Source of the DNA: an uncultured Marinifilum sp.
Lineage (GTDB): Bacteria; Bacteroidota; Bacteroidia; Bacteroidales; Marinifilaceae
NCBI RefSeq assembly: GCF_963677195.1
Contig: NZ_OY781918.1
Location: forward strand, 4,080,923-4,144,922
Direction of reading: 5' to 3'
Length of the DNA stretch: 64,000 nt
Of this stretch, positions 1 through 8,743 are shown piece by piece. The position numbers were made by a program, and so were the translations under genes. The notes beneath the pieces are model-generated. The model ran no database searches and was not told the DNA's origin. It saw only the letters and a list, made by a program, of their open reading frames with translations. Positions within the stretch are counted from its first letter, which is position 1; each line of letters starts with the position of its first letter.

Positions 1-579
1 TCCCCAATAAACATCTTCCTGAGGCTCCCAAACATCTTCTCGCCCACCAGCAAAACCAAAAGTTTTAAAGCCCATCGATTCCAATGCCACATTCCCCGAC
101 AATATCATAAGATCGGCCCAGGAAATTTTTCTTCCATATTTTTGCTTAATAGGCCAAAGTAATCTTCTTGCTTTATCAAGATTGGCATTATCGGGCCAAC
201 TATTAAGAGGAGCAAAACGCTGCTGACCTGCTCCTGCACCTCCACGTCCATCGCCAACCCTATATGTACCGGCACTATGCCAGGCCATGCGAATAAATAA
301 GGGACCATAATGTCCAAAATCTGCTGGCCACCAATCTTGCGAATCTTTCATAAGAGCATGCAAATCTTTCTTTACAGCTTGTAAATCGAGACTTTTAAAC
401 TCTTCGGCATAATTAAAATCTTTTCCCATAGGATTAGATAAAGAGGAATGTTGACGCAGAATATTAAGATTTAACTGATTTGGCCACCAATCTTTATTTT
501 TAGTTCCGGCACCAGTTATACTTTTTGCACTAGCTCCCGTTACAGGACACTTACTCATATTATCCGAATGTTTCTCCAT
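1..579 (-). CDS. katG: Catalase-peroxidase KatG, N-terminal part (runs off the window edge)
   Basis: Bifunctional haem catalase-peroxidase that removes hydrogen peroxide. Only the first 193 codons lie in the window; the gene continues past base 1. Visible: the N-terminal motif SKCPVTG, the distal active-site segment RMAWHSAGTYR with the catalytic Arg, Trp and His, followed by GDGRGGAGAGQQRFAPLNSWPDN and a segment ending FGFAGGREDVWEPQ, all typical of the KatG N-terminal domain. The start at 579 gives MEKHSDNMSKCPVTG; an in-frame ATG at 558 also precedes SKCPVTG, so the exact start is slightly uncertain. No signal peptide is seen, so a cytoplasmic enzyme is expected. The next gene upstream is separated by about 390 bp, so it probably has its own promoter. 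Family assignment is secure. Confidence 0.95.
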   Translation of the reverse strand, partial: MEKHSDNMSKCPVTGASAKSITGAGTKNKDWWPNQLNLNILRQHSSLSNPMGKDFNYAEEFKSLDLQAVKKDLHALMKDSQDWWPADFGHYGPLFIRMAWHSAGTYRVGDGRGGAGAGQQRFAPLNSWPDNANLDKARRLLWPIKQKYGRKISWADLMILSGNVALESMGFKTFGFAGGREDVWEPQEDVYWG

Positions 580-968
580 AACTATTATTTTAAGATTACA
601 CATACAATTTACAAAATATTTAGGCTTTAATAGAATAATTATCAAAGCCTTATCTACATCAAATTAAATTATATATGGCAATAGAAAAACATTAAGAGCA
701 AATAACTAACACCTAATAAAACAAATATTAAATAATTAGTTAATACCAAACTTATTAGTACATGGTTTTCTTTATTGATATGCATCTGGATAAGTCGATT
801 TACTGATAGTTGTCAGATAATTTTAGAAAAACATTTGTTTTATATTTAACAAAATCTATCCATAAGGTATATAAAGAAGTAGTATTTTAGGAGTTAAGAA
901 GGTCGCAGTTTCTGTCTTACTTTTCATATTTAACTATAGACTAAGCCCTAGGTAATTTATCTTATATA
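580..968. other. Intergenic region between katG and a hydrolase gene
   Basis: A 389-bp AT-rich gap upstream of katG and downstream of the minus-strand hydrolase. I see no open reading frame with coding character, no RNA gene and no strong terminator. It presumably carries the katG promoter, but no clear TAnnTTTG element with a matching -33 box could be picked out. Confidence 0.5.
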
Positions 969-2189
969 TTAATCATTGTAAAAATCGCAAACCTTATTAA
1001 AAACAAATTCAAAATCTTGTTTAACCTGTGTGTCTTGATCTTTATTATCAGGAAAAGGATTTTCGTGAGTATACTCTCTGTTAAAATCTAATTCATCAAC
1101 TTTTATATTTACATTTCGGTAAGCACCCTTAAGTGTGTTAATTACTTCAAAAGAAGGAATTACCTTATCTTTTTTAAGAGTTATTGCATAAATTTGATCC
1201 TCATATTTTTTGAATAAAGATTCTCTGAAATTTCTCATTTTCTGATAATCGAGCATAGAGTGAAAAATTTTCCCTTCTAAATGGTCCTCATTAAAAAAAT
1301 GGTTAAGCATATTATCGCTTTGTAACATTTTATCGAAATGCTCAACCAAATAGGAATACAAAGCTACATTAGTTTCACTATCTAAAATAAATTTCGACAC
1401 CGGAGATAAACGATTAAATGTTGCTCCACTACAAAACAGGCAAACTTTTGAGTTGATAAAGTAATTATTATAATTAGTTAATTTTAAAATTTGAGCCAAA
1501 AAACCACCAATTGAATAGGCAAAAATATCGAAATTAAAATCTTTACTTATATGTGTATGTTTTCCATTTTTACATTCTTCAATAAACTGAATTACATCAT
1601 AGTATGTTTGTAAACCCGACCATATAAATCGTTGTGGCATTGAATGAAGGCGCATGCTAATGGCAACATTCGACAAAGTAGACTGAACTATGTTTGGATA
1701 CCTTTTTTTCCTCTCCTCACTCAATTTATACATTGCTCGCTTATTGCTCCAATATTTTGGGGCCCTTTGCATGTGAAATGCAATAGGAAAAAGAACAACA
1801 GAGCTTCCTGTACCTTCACAAATATATTTGGCCCATGATAGATATTTATCCCAGGTTTTTTCATTAAAACCATGAAATAGAAATATTATTTTTTTACTGA
1901 CTTTAATTCCTTTAGGTTTTATTAAATGATAGTTAAAAAATCTATTTTCCTTAACCGAAATATCTTTAATATGTACATTATCTTTTATCGTACCAACCTC
2001 TGTTAAAAAAGGAAACTCGTTTTTTATATTAATATTATGAATTTCACAATTGTAGTTATGTGCTCCTGGAAGCAATTTATATGATAAGGATTCTAATTTA
2101 TATTCTTCTAGTTCTGTTTTGTTATTCATATCAGTATACTTAAGAACAATACCTAAAAGTTTACAAATGCACTTATTATAGTGTAGCAT
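969..2189 (-). CDS. Alpha/beta-hydrolase family protein (DUF6051-like)
   Basis: Predicted serine hydrolase of unknown substrate. Visible features are an oxyanion-type HGFNEK segment after a hydrophobic strand (KKIIFLFHGFNE), a nucleophile elbow AYSIGG preceded by a beta strand (FDIFAYSIGG), and a late conserved His in YTHENPF that could complete the triad. This layout resembles the DUF6051 family of Bacteroidota; I am recalling that family rather than searching it. The longest frame starts at 2189, but an internal ATG at 2129 (MNNKTELEEY) gives a more natural N-terminus, since the first 20 residues look like translated leader. No signal peptide or membrane segment is evident, so it is probably cytoplasmic. 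It stands alone, with gaps of more than 250 bp on both sides. Confidence 0.7.
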   Translation of the reverse strand: MLHYNKCICKLLGIVLKYTDMNNKTELEEYKLESLSYKLLPGAHNYNCEIHNINIKNEFPFLTEVGTIKDNVHIKDISVKENRFFNYHLIKPKGIKVSKKIIFLFHGFNEKTWDKYLSWAKYICEGTGSSVVLFPIAFHMQRAPKYWSNKRAMYKLSEERKKRYPNIVQSTLSNVAISMRLHSMPQRFIWSGLQTYYDVIQFIEECKNGKHTHISKDFNFDIFAYSIGGFLAQILKLTNYNNYFINSKVCLFCSGATFNRLSPVSKFILDSETNVALYSYLVEHFDKMLQSDNMLNHFFNEDHLEGKIFHSMLDYQKMRNFRESLFKKYEDQIYAITLKKDKVIPSFEVINTLKGAYRNVNIKVDELDFNREYTHENPFPDNKDQDTQVKQDFEFVFNKVCDFYND

Positions 2190-2444
2190 TTATCGAATTA
2201 CGGTATTTTAGCATCTAAACTAAAAAATATAATAAGTATAGACAAGACGCAGCCAATACAATTTTTATGATTTACATTATGAGTGTTCAAAAACATGAAA
2301 AACTTGCAAAAAATAAATAGATACTTGGTGCAGTTATTTTTATTGTAGATTCATTGTGTATAATAAAGTTTATTAAAAGATTAAGATAAACTGTTTTTGT
2401 TTAACCATATACTTAAATACGTATCTAATAAAACTAAACAAATT

Positions 2445-4685
2445 CTAAAAACCTTTCTTATACTGATGATTATTAGTTGGATAAATCGCTCTTTCTATTT
2501 GCTGTTTCGAATCAAAATCTCCACTAATATAATTTTTAAAGGTTCTTACCAAATTAACTTTATTTGTATCAATTATAGTCTCGGTTTTGATATTACTTAA
2601 ATCGATAAAAAAACTGGTAAACCGATCAGAAAAATCAGTAATAATATCGATATTAAGCATATTTTCTGAATTGTAAACCCGATGATAATTTCCTTTTGAT
2701 TTTTCGATAATAAATTTGTTCTGCTTTAAATCGGTAATAGACGACAATTTTTCACATTTTTGAATACAAGTATCGTCGACCTTATATTTATCGCATCCAC
2801 TTACCTGATGAAACAAACACTGCCTGCTTGTCATAAGTACAATAGGATGATAAATGCTGTAGTACAAATGAAAATCGTGCGGCATTTTAATGGAATACAT
2901 TTGCTGCTTACTTATTTCGTTAGATAGAAATGCGCCATAACAATTAAAATTCTCTTTTAAACTTAAAAGACTATAAGAATTTGCAATGTTAAGATACGGA
3001 CCTGCAATCCACGAAATACCTTTTTTGTAGGCTTCGAGTGCAATACCAGTGTTATTACTTACAATAATTGTAGCTTGTAAGTGATCCAAAAGTTCAAGCG
3101 CAGCTAAATAATCATCACCTATTAAAACAGAAGGGAACCAAGGAATTAGCTTTTCGTTCATTGTAAATAAATCGATAAATTCGTCGATTCCATCTTTAAA
3201 ACTATTGGGCAATTGAAAATAGACATCTATATCAGCATCCTTACAAAGATAAGTATCCTTAAACGATGATATTAATACCGAAAGTTTTGGTTTATTATGA
3301 GTTCGGCTGTGCTGTTTAAGTTTAGGAATTGAAACAGGAGCTATCGTATTTTTCGACTTATTCAGAACATATAATATCTTCTTTTTAATGGATGTTAGAT
3401 CTTTAAAAGGAAGATACAATTTGGTGTTCAAATTCAATTCTGTTTGCTGAATAAAATAGTCGGTATCCTTAATTGCTTTTAGTCTTTTTAAAACAGCCAT
3501 TTTGCTTAAAGCCTCGGTTCCTGCGCTTTTCAAATTGGTATTAGAGAAAACCTCGAAGGTTTTGTTGGGTGTTTTAACAGATACTTTTAGTGGCGAATCG
3601 CTCTGTCCAGAAATATATAGTTTTAAAGGAATTTTATCGAGACTAATCTTATCAATTTTATTCTTAATATCTAGTTTTAAGAGTTCTTTTTCCTGATAAA
3701 GTTTATTTTTTCCTTCTAATTCCTCATTTGCTGAAGCATACTTATTTATCTCAGCAAAATGTTTTGTAGAATGACTCATAGGGTTATCAATAAATAAGTT
3801 TTTATTGATATTTCCCTTTAAAAAACCATTGGAAAAATCACGATTAAACACTTTGTAAAGATCACTCTTATCTTTAATTAGATTTCCCGTATTGTTAAAA
3901 CTATTAATCTGTTTGCGCCAGGATTTTACTATTGTATAAACATACTCGAACTCTTTTATTCGCCCTTCAATTTTAAGAGAATCTACTCCTGCATTATGCA
4001 ACTCCTTTAAATCGAGATATGCAGAATTATCTTTTAAATTAAGTGGATAACTTTTGCCCGCAGGTGTTTGCAAATACCTATCACGGCAAGGCTGACTGCA
4101 CCTACCTCTGTTTCCGGAATTCCCCCCATGCAACGAGCTCATATAGCAAATGCCCGAAAAAGAAATACAATAAGAACCATGAACGAATACCTCAATTAAC
4201 ATATTGTTACTATGAGCTACATCAGTTAATGCGCTTATTTCATGTATATTTAGTTCGCGTGATAAATTAACACGCTCGGCTTTAAGCTTACTTAAGAACT
4301 GAATTTGACCTTTATTATGAGTTGTAAGTTGCGTAGATGCATGTACTTTAAGACTTGGAAAATACTTTTCTAACAAATAGAGCATCCCTATGTCCTGAAC
4401 AATTACACCGTCGATAGTTGTATTAACCAATCGGTTTAATAATTTAACAAGTGCAGGAATTTCGCTATCGATAATTATAATGTTAAGCGTAAGAAAAACC
4501 TCGCAACTGTTCTTGTGTGCAAACCTTAAAATACCCTGTAAATCTTCAAAGCTGATATTAGCTGCCCGGTTTCTAGCATTAAATTTACTTAAACCGCAAT
4601 AAACTGCATCGGCACCAGCAAGAATAGCTGTTTTTATGGAATCAATGTCGCCACCAGGTGCCAGTAATTCAATTTTTTTGTTCAT
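2445..4685 (-). CDS. Peptidase U32 family protein, RlhA-like (23S rRNA hydroxylase type)
   Basis: Member of the U32 family, whose bacterial members (RlhA, TrhP) act in prephenate-dependent hydroxylation of rRNA or tRNA rather than proteolysis. The start MNKKIELLAPGGD and the U32 signature at about residues 165-201 (EVFVHGSYC, SGICYMSS, GNSGNRGRCSQPCR) are clear, with Cys173, Cys180, Cys196 and Cys200 in the positions expected for a metal or Fe-S site. The 746-residue length, with a long C-terminal half (DUF3656-like) and an additional Cys cluster near CLFHQVSGC, fits the longer RlhA/YdcP-like branch better than short TrhP. It starts 18 bp after the stop of the upstream aldolase gene, suggesting one transcript. 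Family call is firm; the RNA substrate is inference. Confidence 0.85.
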   Translation of the reverse strand: MNKKIELLAPGGDIDSIKTAILAGADAVYCGLSKFNARNRAANISFEDLQGILRFAHKNSCEVFLTLNIIIIDSEIPALVKLLNRLVNTTIDGVIVQDIGMLYLLEKYFPSLKVHASTQLTTHNKGQIQFLSKLKAERVNLSRELNIHEISALTDVAHSNNMLIEVFVHGSYCISFSGICYMSSLHGGNSGNRGRCSQPCRDRYLQTPAGKSYPLNLKDNSAYLDLKELHNAGVDSLKIEGRIKEFEYVYTIVKSWRKQINSFNNTGNLIKDKSDLYKVFNRDFSNGFLKGNINKNLFIDNPMSHSTKHFAEINKYASANEELEGKNKLYQEKELLKLDIKNKIDKISLDKIPLKLYISGQSDSPLKVSVKTPNKTFEVFSNTNLKSAGTEALSKMAVLKRLKAIKDTDYFIQQTELNLNTKLYLPFKDLTSIKKKILYVLNKSKNTIAPVSIPKLKQHSRTHNKPKLSVLISSFKDTYLCKDADIDVYFQLPNSFKDGIDEFIDLFTMNEKLIPWFPSVLIGDDYLAALELLDHLQATIIVSNNTGIALEAYKKGISWIAGPYLNIANSYSLLSLKENFNCYGAFLSNEISKQQMYSIKMPHDFHLYYSIYHPIVLMTSRQCLFHQVSGCDKYKVDDTCIQKCEKLSSITDLKQNKFIIEKSKGNYHRVYNSENMLNIDIITDFSDRFTSFFIDLSNIKTETIIDTNKVNLVRTFKNYISGDFDSKQQIERAIYPTNNHQYKKGF

Positions 4686-4703
4686 TTTATTTATGCGGGA
4701 TAT

Positions 4704-5441
4704 TTATTCTTTTGCAGATAAATCTTTAATCTTTGTAATAAGATTTAGATAAGTATTTAAAATTAAATTAGCATCAAGTCCAACGGCTATTAAATCGGTA
4801 CCTTCTTTTATTTCTTCAGCTATATTTTGATGATTTGCTGCAAATGTACCAAATAATTTATGCTGTTCCTTACAAATATCTCGAACTATATTGTATGCTT
4901 TTTTATAAATATCAGATTCAAATTTACCAGGCACACCCATAGATGCCGATAGATCGTAAGGCCCCATAAAAATACCTGAGATATCTTTATAGTTGGCAAT
5001 TTTATTTGCTATTTCCAGTCCTTTTGTACTTTCCACCTGAGCAAAAATAAGGGGCTTAAAATTATCAGTATAATCTTGAAAATTAATACCATATTTATTT
5101 GCCAAACAAAAGCCAACACTTCTTTTTCCTTTGGGAGGATAAAAAGAATAATCGACCAATGTTTTTAATTCGTTAATGTCTTCAACTCTTGGTGCAATAA
5201 TTCCATCGCAAGCCAAATCTAAAGCATGTTTAATATTAGCCTCATCGATACGGGCAATTCGAATAAAAACTTTGCTATTATTCTGTTTTGCGAGTATTAT
5301 GGAAGATATGGTTTGATCAGAAACCTTTCCATGTTCCAGATCGATAAATATAAAATCGAAACCCAATGATGACAATTGCGCATTAATTTGCAATAGATCG
5401 AGAGAAACAATAGTACCTATTTTAGTTTTATGTTCTTTCAT
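4704..5441 (-). CDS. HpcH/HpaI family class II aldolase
   Basis: Metal-dependent aldolase that cleaves or forms 2-keto-3-deoxy or 4-hydroxy-2-oxo acids with pyruvate as one partner. Visible family motifs: FIDLEHG with the catalytic His37, FIRIARID, an APRVED loop, PPKGKRSVG, FAQVES with the metal-binding Glu, and GPYDLSASMG with the metal-binding Asp. At 245 residues it has normal family length and no signal peptide. It is the first gene of a two-gene minus-strand unit with the U32 gene 18 bp downstream. Substrate cannot be told from sequence: 2-keto-3-deoxy-L-rhamnonate, 4-hydroxy-2-oxoheptanedioate and related acids are all possible. Pairing with a U32 protein is noted but I know of no established functional link. 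Confidence 0.88.
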   Translation of the reverse strand: MKEHKTKIGTIVSLDLLQINAQLSSLGFDFIFIDLEHGKVSDQTISSIILAKQNNSKVFIRIARIDEANIKHALDLACDGIIAPRVEDINELKTLVDYSFYPPKGKRSVGFCLANKYGINFQDYTDNFKPLIFAQVESTKGLEIANKIANYKDISGIFMGPYDLSASMGVPGKFESDIYKKAYNIVRDICKEQHKLFGTFAANHQNIAEEIKEGTDLIAVGLDANLILNTYLNLITKIKDLSAKE

Positions 5442-5683
5442 ATTATTGTATGTACCAGTAATAATGTGGAGAAAATTTTCCTTAATTCATGGTTCAGCGA
5501 AACTACGAAACAATACTTCCTCCTCAAAATTATTACAGTTCATTCCTAAAGAATAAGACTCATATTAACTAGTTGCACTTATATTGTTTCCAAAATAACT
5601 TGCTTGATTTTAACATTCCGATTACATTTGTTGTGAGAATTATCTCAATATATTTTTTTATACATTTATTAAGTCGATTAAAA

Positions 5684-6070
5684 ATGAATAATAAACTTAC
5701 AATTCCTCAAAACATTCAGGAAGCATGGAATAATCGTAAAGGACCTATTGTATTTACAACAGTTTCGGAAAATACAGTTCCAAATTCTATTTATGCAACC
5801 TGCGTATCGCTTTTCGAAAATAACAGCATTATAGTTGCCAACAATTATTTCGATAAAACAATAAAAAATATAAATACCGGAAGCAAAGGAGTAATTCTTT
5901 TTATTACCAATGACGATAAAGCTTATCAATTAAAAGGAAGCATTGAGTATTATACCGAAGGCAAAGCTTTCGATGATATGAAAAAATGGAATCCTGAGCG
6001 TTTACCTGGTCATGGTGCAGCCATACTTAAAGTTGAAGAAATTTTTTCTGGTGCAGAAAAGCTTGCTTAA
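5684..6070 (+). CDS. Pyridoxamine 5'-phosphate oxidase-like FMN-binding split-barrel protein
   Basis: Small flavin-binding split-barrel protein, probably cytoplasmic. The core reads as strand-rich PNPOx fold: GPIVFTTVSENTVPNSIYAT, then NSIIVANNYFDKTIKNI, GVILFITNDDKAYQLKG and a tail LPGHGAAILKVEEIFSG, typical of the short single-domain members. An upstream in-frame ATG at 5573 exists, but the extra 37 residues are hydrophobic and unlike the family, while the ATG at 5684 gives MNNKLTIPQNIQEAWNNR, the usual N-terminal helix. It is divergent from the aldolase gene and ends in a strong terminator. Its substrate and even its catalytic status are unknown; many relatives are annotated only as flavin or haem binding. 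Confidence 0.82.
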   Translation: MNNKLTIPQNIQEAWNNRKGPIVFTTVSENTVPNSIYATCVSLFENNSIIVANNYFDKTIKNINTGSKGVILFITNDDKAYQLKGSIEYYTEGKAFDDMKKWNPERLPGHGAAILKVEEIFSGAEKLA

Positions 6071-6094
6071 TTATAGCACAAAAATTATTTTAGG

Positions 6095-6129
6095 AACCTT
6101 TTTCATGTCAAATGAGAAAGGTTTTTTTT
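6095..6129 (+). terminator. Rho-independent terminator after the split-barrel gene
   Basis: Inverted repeat with an arm AACCTTTTTCAT pairing with ATGAGAAAGGTT (one G-T wobble), a 5-nt loop, then eight T residues. It begins 24 bp after the stop codon. Confidence 0.85.
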
Positions 6130-6403
6130 GTTTTCATATCACAAAATTATATCTACGCACTTTTCGCTTTTAAGAAAGCTAAATACATATAAATAAAATC
6201 TATACTTCTGCATTTTAAATCTTTATAAATTTATTATTCCCGAACTATAGGCAAAGTTTTGAAGCAATACAGAAAGGCATTTAAAACAATATTATCCCAC
6301 CTCCTTCTTTCCAGAAACTTACTATGTGTAAAAGTGATTCTCTTAATAAAAAGAATAGAGTTACTTAATTAAAGTCAATATTCACATAAATGAAACTTCT
6401 CAA

Positions 6404-6433
6404 TTCGTTGATAAATCCTCAGTATTCGTTGAT
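6404..6433 (+). promoter_or_regulatory. Direct-repeat regulator site, LytTR-like, upstream of the DUF1566 gene
   Basis: Two identical 9-mers TTCGTTGAT at 6404-6412 and 6425-6433, 21 bp apart start to start with a 12-bp spacer. This matches the known layout of LytTR-domain regulator sites (two direct 9-bp repeats near [TA][AC][CA]GTTN[AG][TG] with a 12-13 bp spacer) in eight of nine positions. The pair ends 28 bp before a TTTCTTTG sequence (6462-6469) that resembles the Bacteroidota -7 element, a position fitting activation. A near copy lies upstream of the kinase gene at 8744. The binding protein is not encoded in this window. Confidence 0.55.
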
Positions 6434-6504
6434 CGCTTTTTAAAAATTCCCGCTTTCACATTTTCTTTGAAATAAAGAATCAAAATCAATTTAAACATAA
6501 AGCG

Positions 6505-7770
6505 ATGAAAAAATTCAGAATTCAACAAAAATCAATTGCCTTTACAGTATCGGCAGGTTTAATATCTGGTCTTTTGTTCACATCTTGCGATAGCGATAGC
6601 GATGATGACACTGCTAACTCAACTGAATTAAGCATTAATAATTATATTCAAATTGCTTCAGGACAAACCACTTTATATAATGGAGATGGCGAAATTGTTT
6701 CAGAATTGAACTCTGGCGATGCATTTTACGGTCAGGATGCCAATTATTTAAAAGGTGAGAAAATGAGCTACACCGATAATGGCAACGAAACAGTTACCGA
6801 TAACAATACAGGATTAATGTGGCAGCAAGTACCAACAAGCGAAGAATTTACCTGGCAGGAAGCTGTAGACTATTGTAATGAATTGGAGCTTGGTGGTTAT
6901 GATGACTGGCGTATGCCAAGCTGTAAAGAATTATATTCGATTAGCGATTTTGGCAAAGGATGGCCATATATAGACACCGAATATTTTAATCTGGCTAGTG
7001 GCGAAGTTTCAAAAGATGAACAGTTTTGGTCTTCGAACTATTACGTTGGAGTAACAGTAGAAGGTGGATCTCATGCGGCTTTCGGCGTTAATCATGTAAC
7101 TGGCCATATTAAAGCCTATGCTGCCGAAATGATTGATGGAACAGGTGAAGGAGATGGAGGTGCTCCTGATGACAGTACACCTCCTCCAAGTGATGGAAAT
7201 GCAGCCCCAAGTGGAAATCCATTGGCAAAATATGTTCGTGCAGTACGTGGCGACGATTATGGTATTAACGATTATACAGACAATGGAGATGGTACAATTA
7301 CCGATAATGCCTCTGGTTTAATGTGGGCACAAGATGACAGTGAAAAATTAAACTGGGAAGATGCTTTAGCTTATTGTGAATCTGCAGCATTAGCAGGTTA
7401 CACCGACTGGCGCATGCCAAACGTAAAAGAATTGCAGGGCATTGTTGATTATACTCGTTCTCCTAGTGCTACCGACCCTGATAATATTGGTCCGGCTATT
7501 GATCCAATATTTAATTGTACCCCCATAGTAAATGAAGCAGGTAACGACGACTATGGTTATTACTGGACAAGTACATCGGCCAACTTTACATCGGGAGAAC
7601 CCTACTATTATGCTTGGTATGTTGCATTTGGTATGGCTGTAGATGGTGATGGAGAAGATTTTCACGGAGCTGGTGGTGTTCGTTTCGACACAAAATACGA
7701 AGGAGGTCCACTTGGCGAAGGTGGTGAGCGCTACTATAACTTTGTGCGTTTGGTTCGCGATGCGAAATAA
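6505..7770 (+). CDS. Surface lipoprotein with two DUF1566 (Lcl C-terminal-like) domains
   Basis: Exported lipoprotein of unknown function. The N-terminus is a type II signal peptide ending in LLFTSC, so Cys29 should be lipidated; the acidic stretch that follows (DSDSDDD) resembles a Bacteroidota surface-export signal. Two copies of the DUF1566 fold are visible. The first spans about residues 88-200 (TDNGNETVTDNNTGLMWQQ, WQEAVDYCNEL, DDWRMPSCKEL). The second spans about 255-420 (TDNGDGTITDNASGLMWAQ, WEDALAYCES, TDWRMPNVKEL, YYWTSTS, FVRLVRD). A Pro/Gly/Asp-rich linker separates them. DUF1566 occurs in Legionella Lcl adhesin and many surface proteins, so adhesion or glycan binding is possible but unproven. 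The LytTR-like repeat pair upstream suggests regulated expression. Confidence 0.85.
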   Translation: MKKFRIQQKSIAFTVSAGLISGLLFTSCDSDSDDDTANSTELSINNYIQIASGQTTLYNGDGEIVSELNSGDAFYGQDANYLKGEKMSYTDNGNETVTDNNTGLMWQQVPTSEEFTWQEAVDYCNELELGGYDDWRMPSCKELYSISDFGKGWPYIDTEYFNLASGEVSKDEQFWSSNYYVGVTVEGGSHAAFGVNHVTGHIKAYAAEMIDGTGEGDGGAPDDSTPPPSDGNAAPSGNPLAKYVRAVRGDDYGINDYTDNGDGTITDNASGLMWAQDDSEKLNWEDALAYCESAALAGYTDWRMPNVKELQGIVDYTRSPSATDPDNIGPAIDPIFNCTPIVNEAGNDDYGYYWTSTSANFTSGEPYYYAWYVAFGMAVDGDGEDFHGAGGVRFDTKYEGGPLGEGGERYYNFVRLVRDAK

Positions 7771-7793
7771 TTATACTTACAACTAAAAACTAT

Positions 7794-7830
7794 AAAATCC
7801 GCTAAGGAGACTTCTTCTTAGCGGATTTTT
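7794..7830. terminator. Bidirectional terminator, copy A of a duplicated hairpin
   Basis: Perfect 13-bp stem AAAATCCGCTAAG / CTTAGCGGATTTT around a 10-nt loop, flanked by A and T runs on both sides. It lies between convergent genes (the DUF1566 gene and the S1 pseudogene). The same hairpin recurs at 10942-10979 as part of a duplicated segment. Confidence 0.88.
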
Positions 7831-7898
7831 CTATTATATCTAACATTCATTTACTTGTGGTAACTCATTGTATTAATGCATAAATAATATATCCATTC

Positions 7899-8320
7899 TT
7901 AAAATTCTGCTGATACTATCTCCAAACCAATGCGTTCTCGCTCAGCATCAACATTTAAAACTCTTACCTTTAGCTTATCACCCTCTTTAAAATCTTCTGT
8001 ATTATAAGATAAATCAGAAGAATAAACTATACCCGAAAGATTCCATTCTAATTTAACGAAAAAACCAAATTGGAAAATTCTCTTACTTTCTTCGTTTAAT
8101 TCCAGTATCATCACTTCTATACGATCTCCACATGAAACAAAATCGACAGGTTTTAAGTCGATAGTTACCCAAGCCATATCACTACGGTGTAAAAAAGCTA
8201 AAACACCATCTTCCAATTCTGCATAACAAGTATATTCCAATATTTTTGTTCCACAACCCGTGTATTTTATTCCTTCTACATACTAGAGGCAATATTTTAC
8301 CAAAACTAGATTTTATTCAT
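7899..8320 (-). pseudogene. Decayed copy of the three-S1-domain gene
   Basis: Remnant of the gene at 11048-11827. Read from the ancestral ATG position (8318-8320) it hits TAG and TAA stops at once where the intact copy has Gln codons (CAG, CAA), and it also carries a frameshift, so the first S1 domain cannot be entered. From the position equivalent to residue 28 the frame is open for 113 codons, but only behind a TTG, and it joins LNEESKRI directly to FQFGFFVKLEW. The intact copy has 119 further residues between these points, so the second S1 repeat and half of the third are deleted in frame. A 113-residue product from the TTG is formally possible but unlikely. Confidence 0.85.
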
Positions 8321-8403
8321 TTTGTAAACTGACATTAAATTTCTGATTACTACAAAAACTAGCAAATACAAATATCTGAAGTATAGCAACGCGAATAAAA
8401 ATA

Positions 8404-8743
8404 GAAGACACAAGTTTATACGATAACACAAACCAAAGACCTTTTCTATCGCTTTCGCTGATCTAAAAAACGGGGTAGATAAATACTTTCCTACAGAATG
8501 AAAACGTCCTATATTATTAATTTACACTCACTTTCCAACATTAAAAAAGCCTTCCCTTCTTCAAAAATTCAATTGGTTGATAAAATCAAGCCGTTCGTTG
8601 ATTCTTTTTTCAAGTAAAACAATACTTTACTTTCTTAAAAAAAATAAACGTGAAGCAATCTCGTACTAACAAAAAACACATCAATAATTCCCGAATGAAT
8701 CGATAAATACTTACATTTAAGACTTGGAAAAAATTGAAGGCTT
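8404..8743. other. Intergenic region upstream of the TPR kinase gene
   Basis: AT-rich gap between the S1 pseudogene region and the kinase start. Its only recognisable content is the direct-repeat pair at 8573-8602; a TACTTTAC sequence at 8623-8630 is a weak match to a Bacteroidota -7 element. No open frame with coding character was seen. Confidence 0.5.
8573..8602 (+). promoter_or_regulatory. Direct-repeat regulator site, LytTR-like, upstream of the TPR kinase
   Basis: TTGGTTGAT at 8573-8581 and TTCGTTGAT at 8594-8602, again 21 bp apart with a 12-bp spacer, followed by a run of T as in the copy at 6404-6433. The match to a LytTR-type site is eight of nine positions for the second box and seven for the first. 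It lies 142 bp before the kinase start codon. Confidence 0.55.

Larger units (their letters stand above)
7794..8403. repeat. Duplicated segment, copy A (terminator + S1 pseudogene + its upstream region)
   Basis: This stretch is clearly related to 10942-11906. The shared order is terminator hairpin, the same spacer (TCATTTACTTGTGGTAACTC and following bases), the 3' half of the S1 gene almost identical, an in-frame gap of 357 bp, the 5' part more diverged, and a recognisable upstream region (AAATACAAATATCT against AAATACAAGTATTT). Similarity fades near 8403, where GCGAATAAAAATA also occurs at 13398-13410, just beyond the IS in the other copy. Confidence 0.85.

Noticed and set aside
5573..5683. 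Longer start of the split-barrel protein
   Set aside because: The extra part is hydrophobic, unlike the family, and the internal ATG at 5684 fits the usual N-terminal helix.
7899..8240. 113-residue S1 protein as a functional gene
   Set aside because: It only opens from a TTG, the true start region has two stops and a frameshift, and two thirds of the domain structure is lost; treated as a pseudogene.
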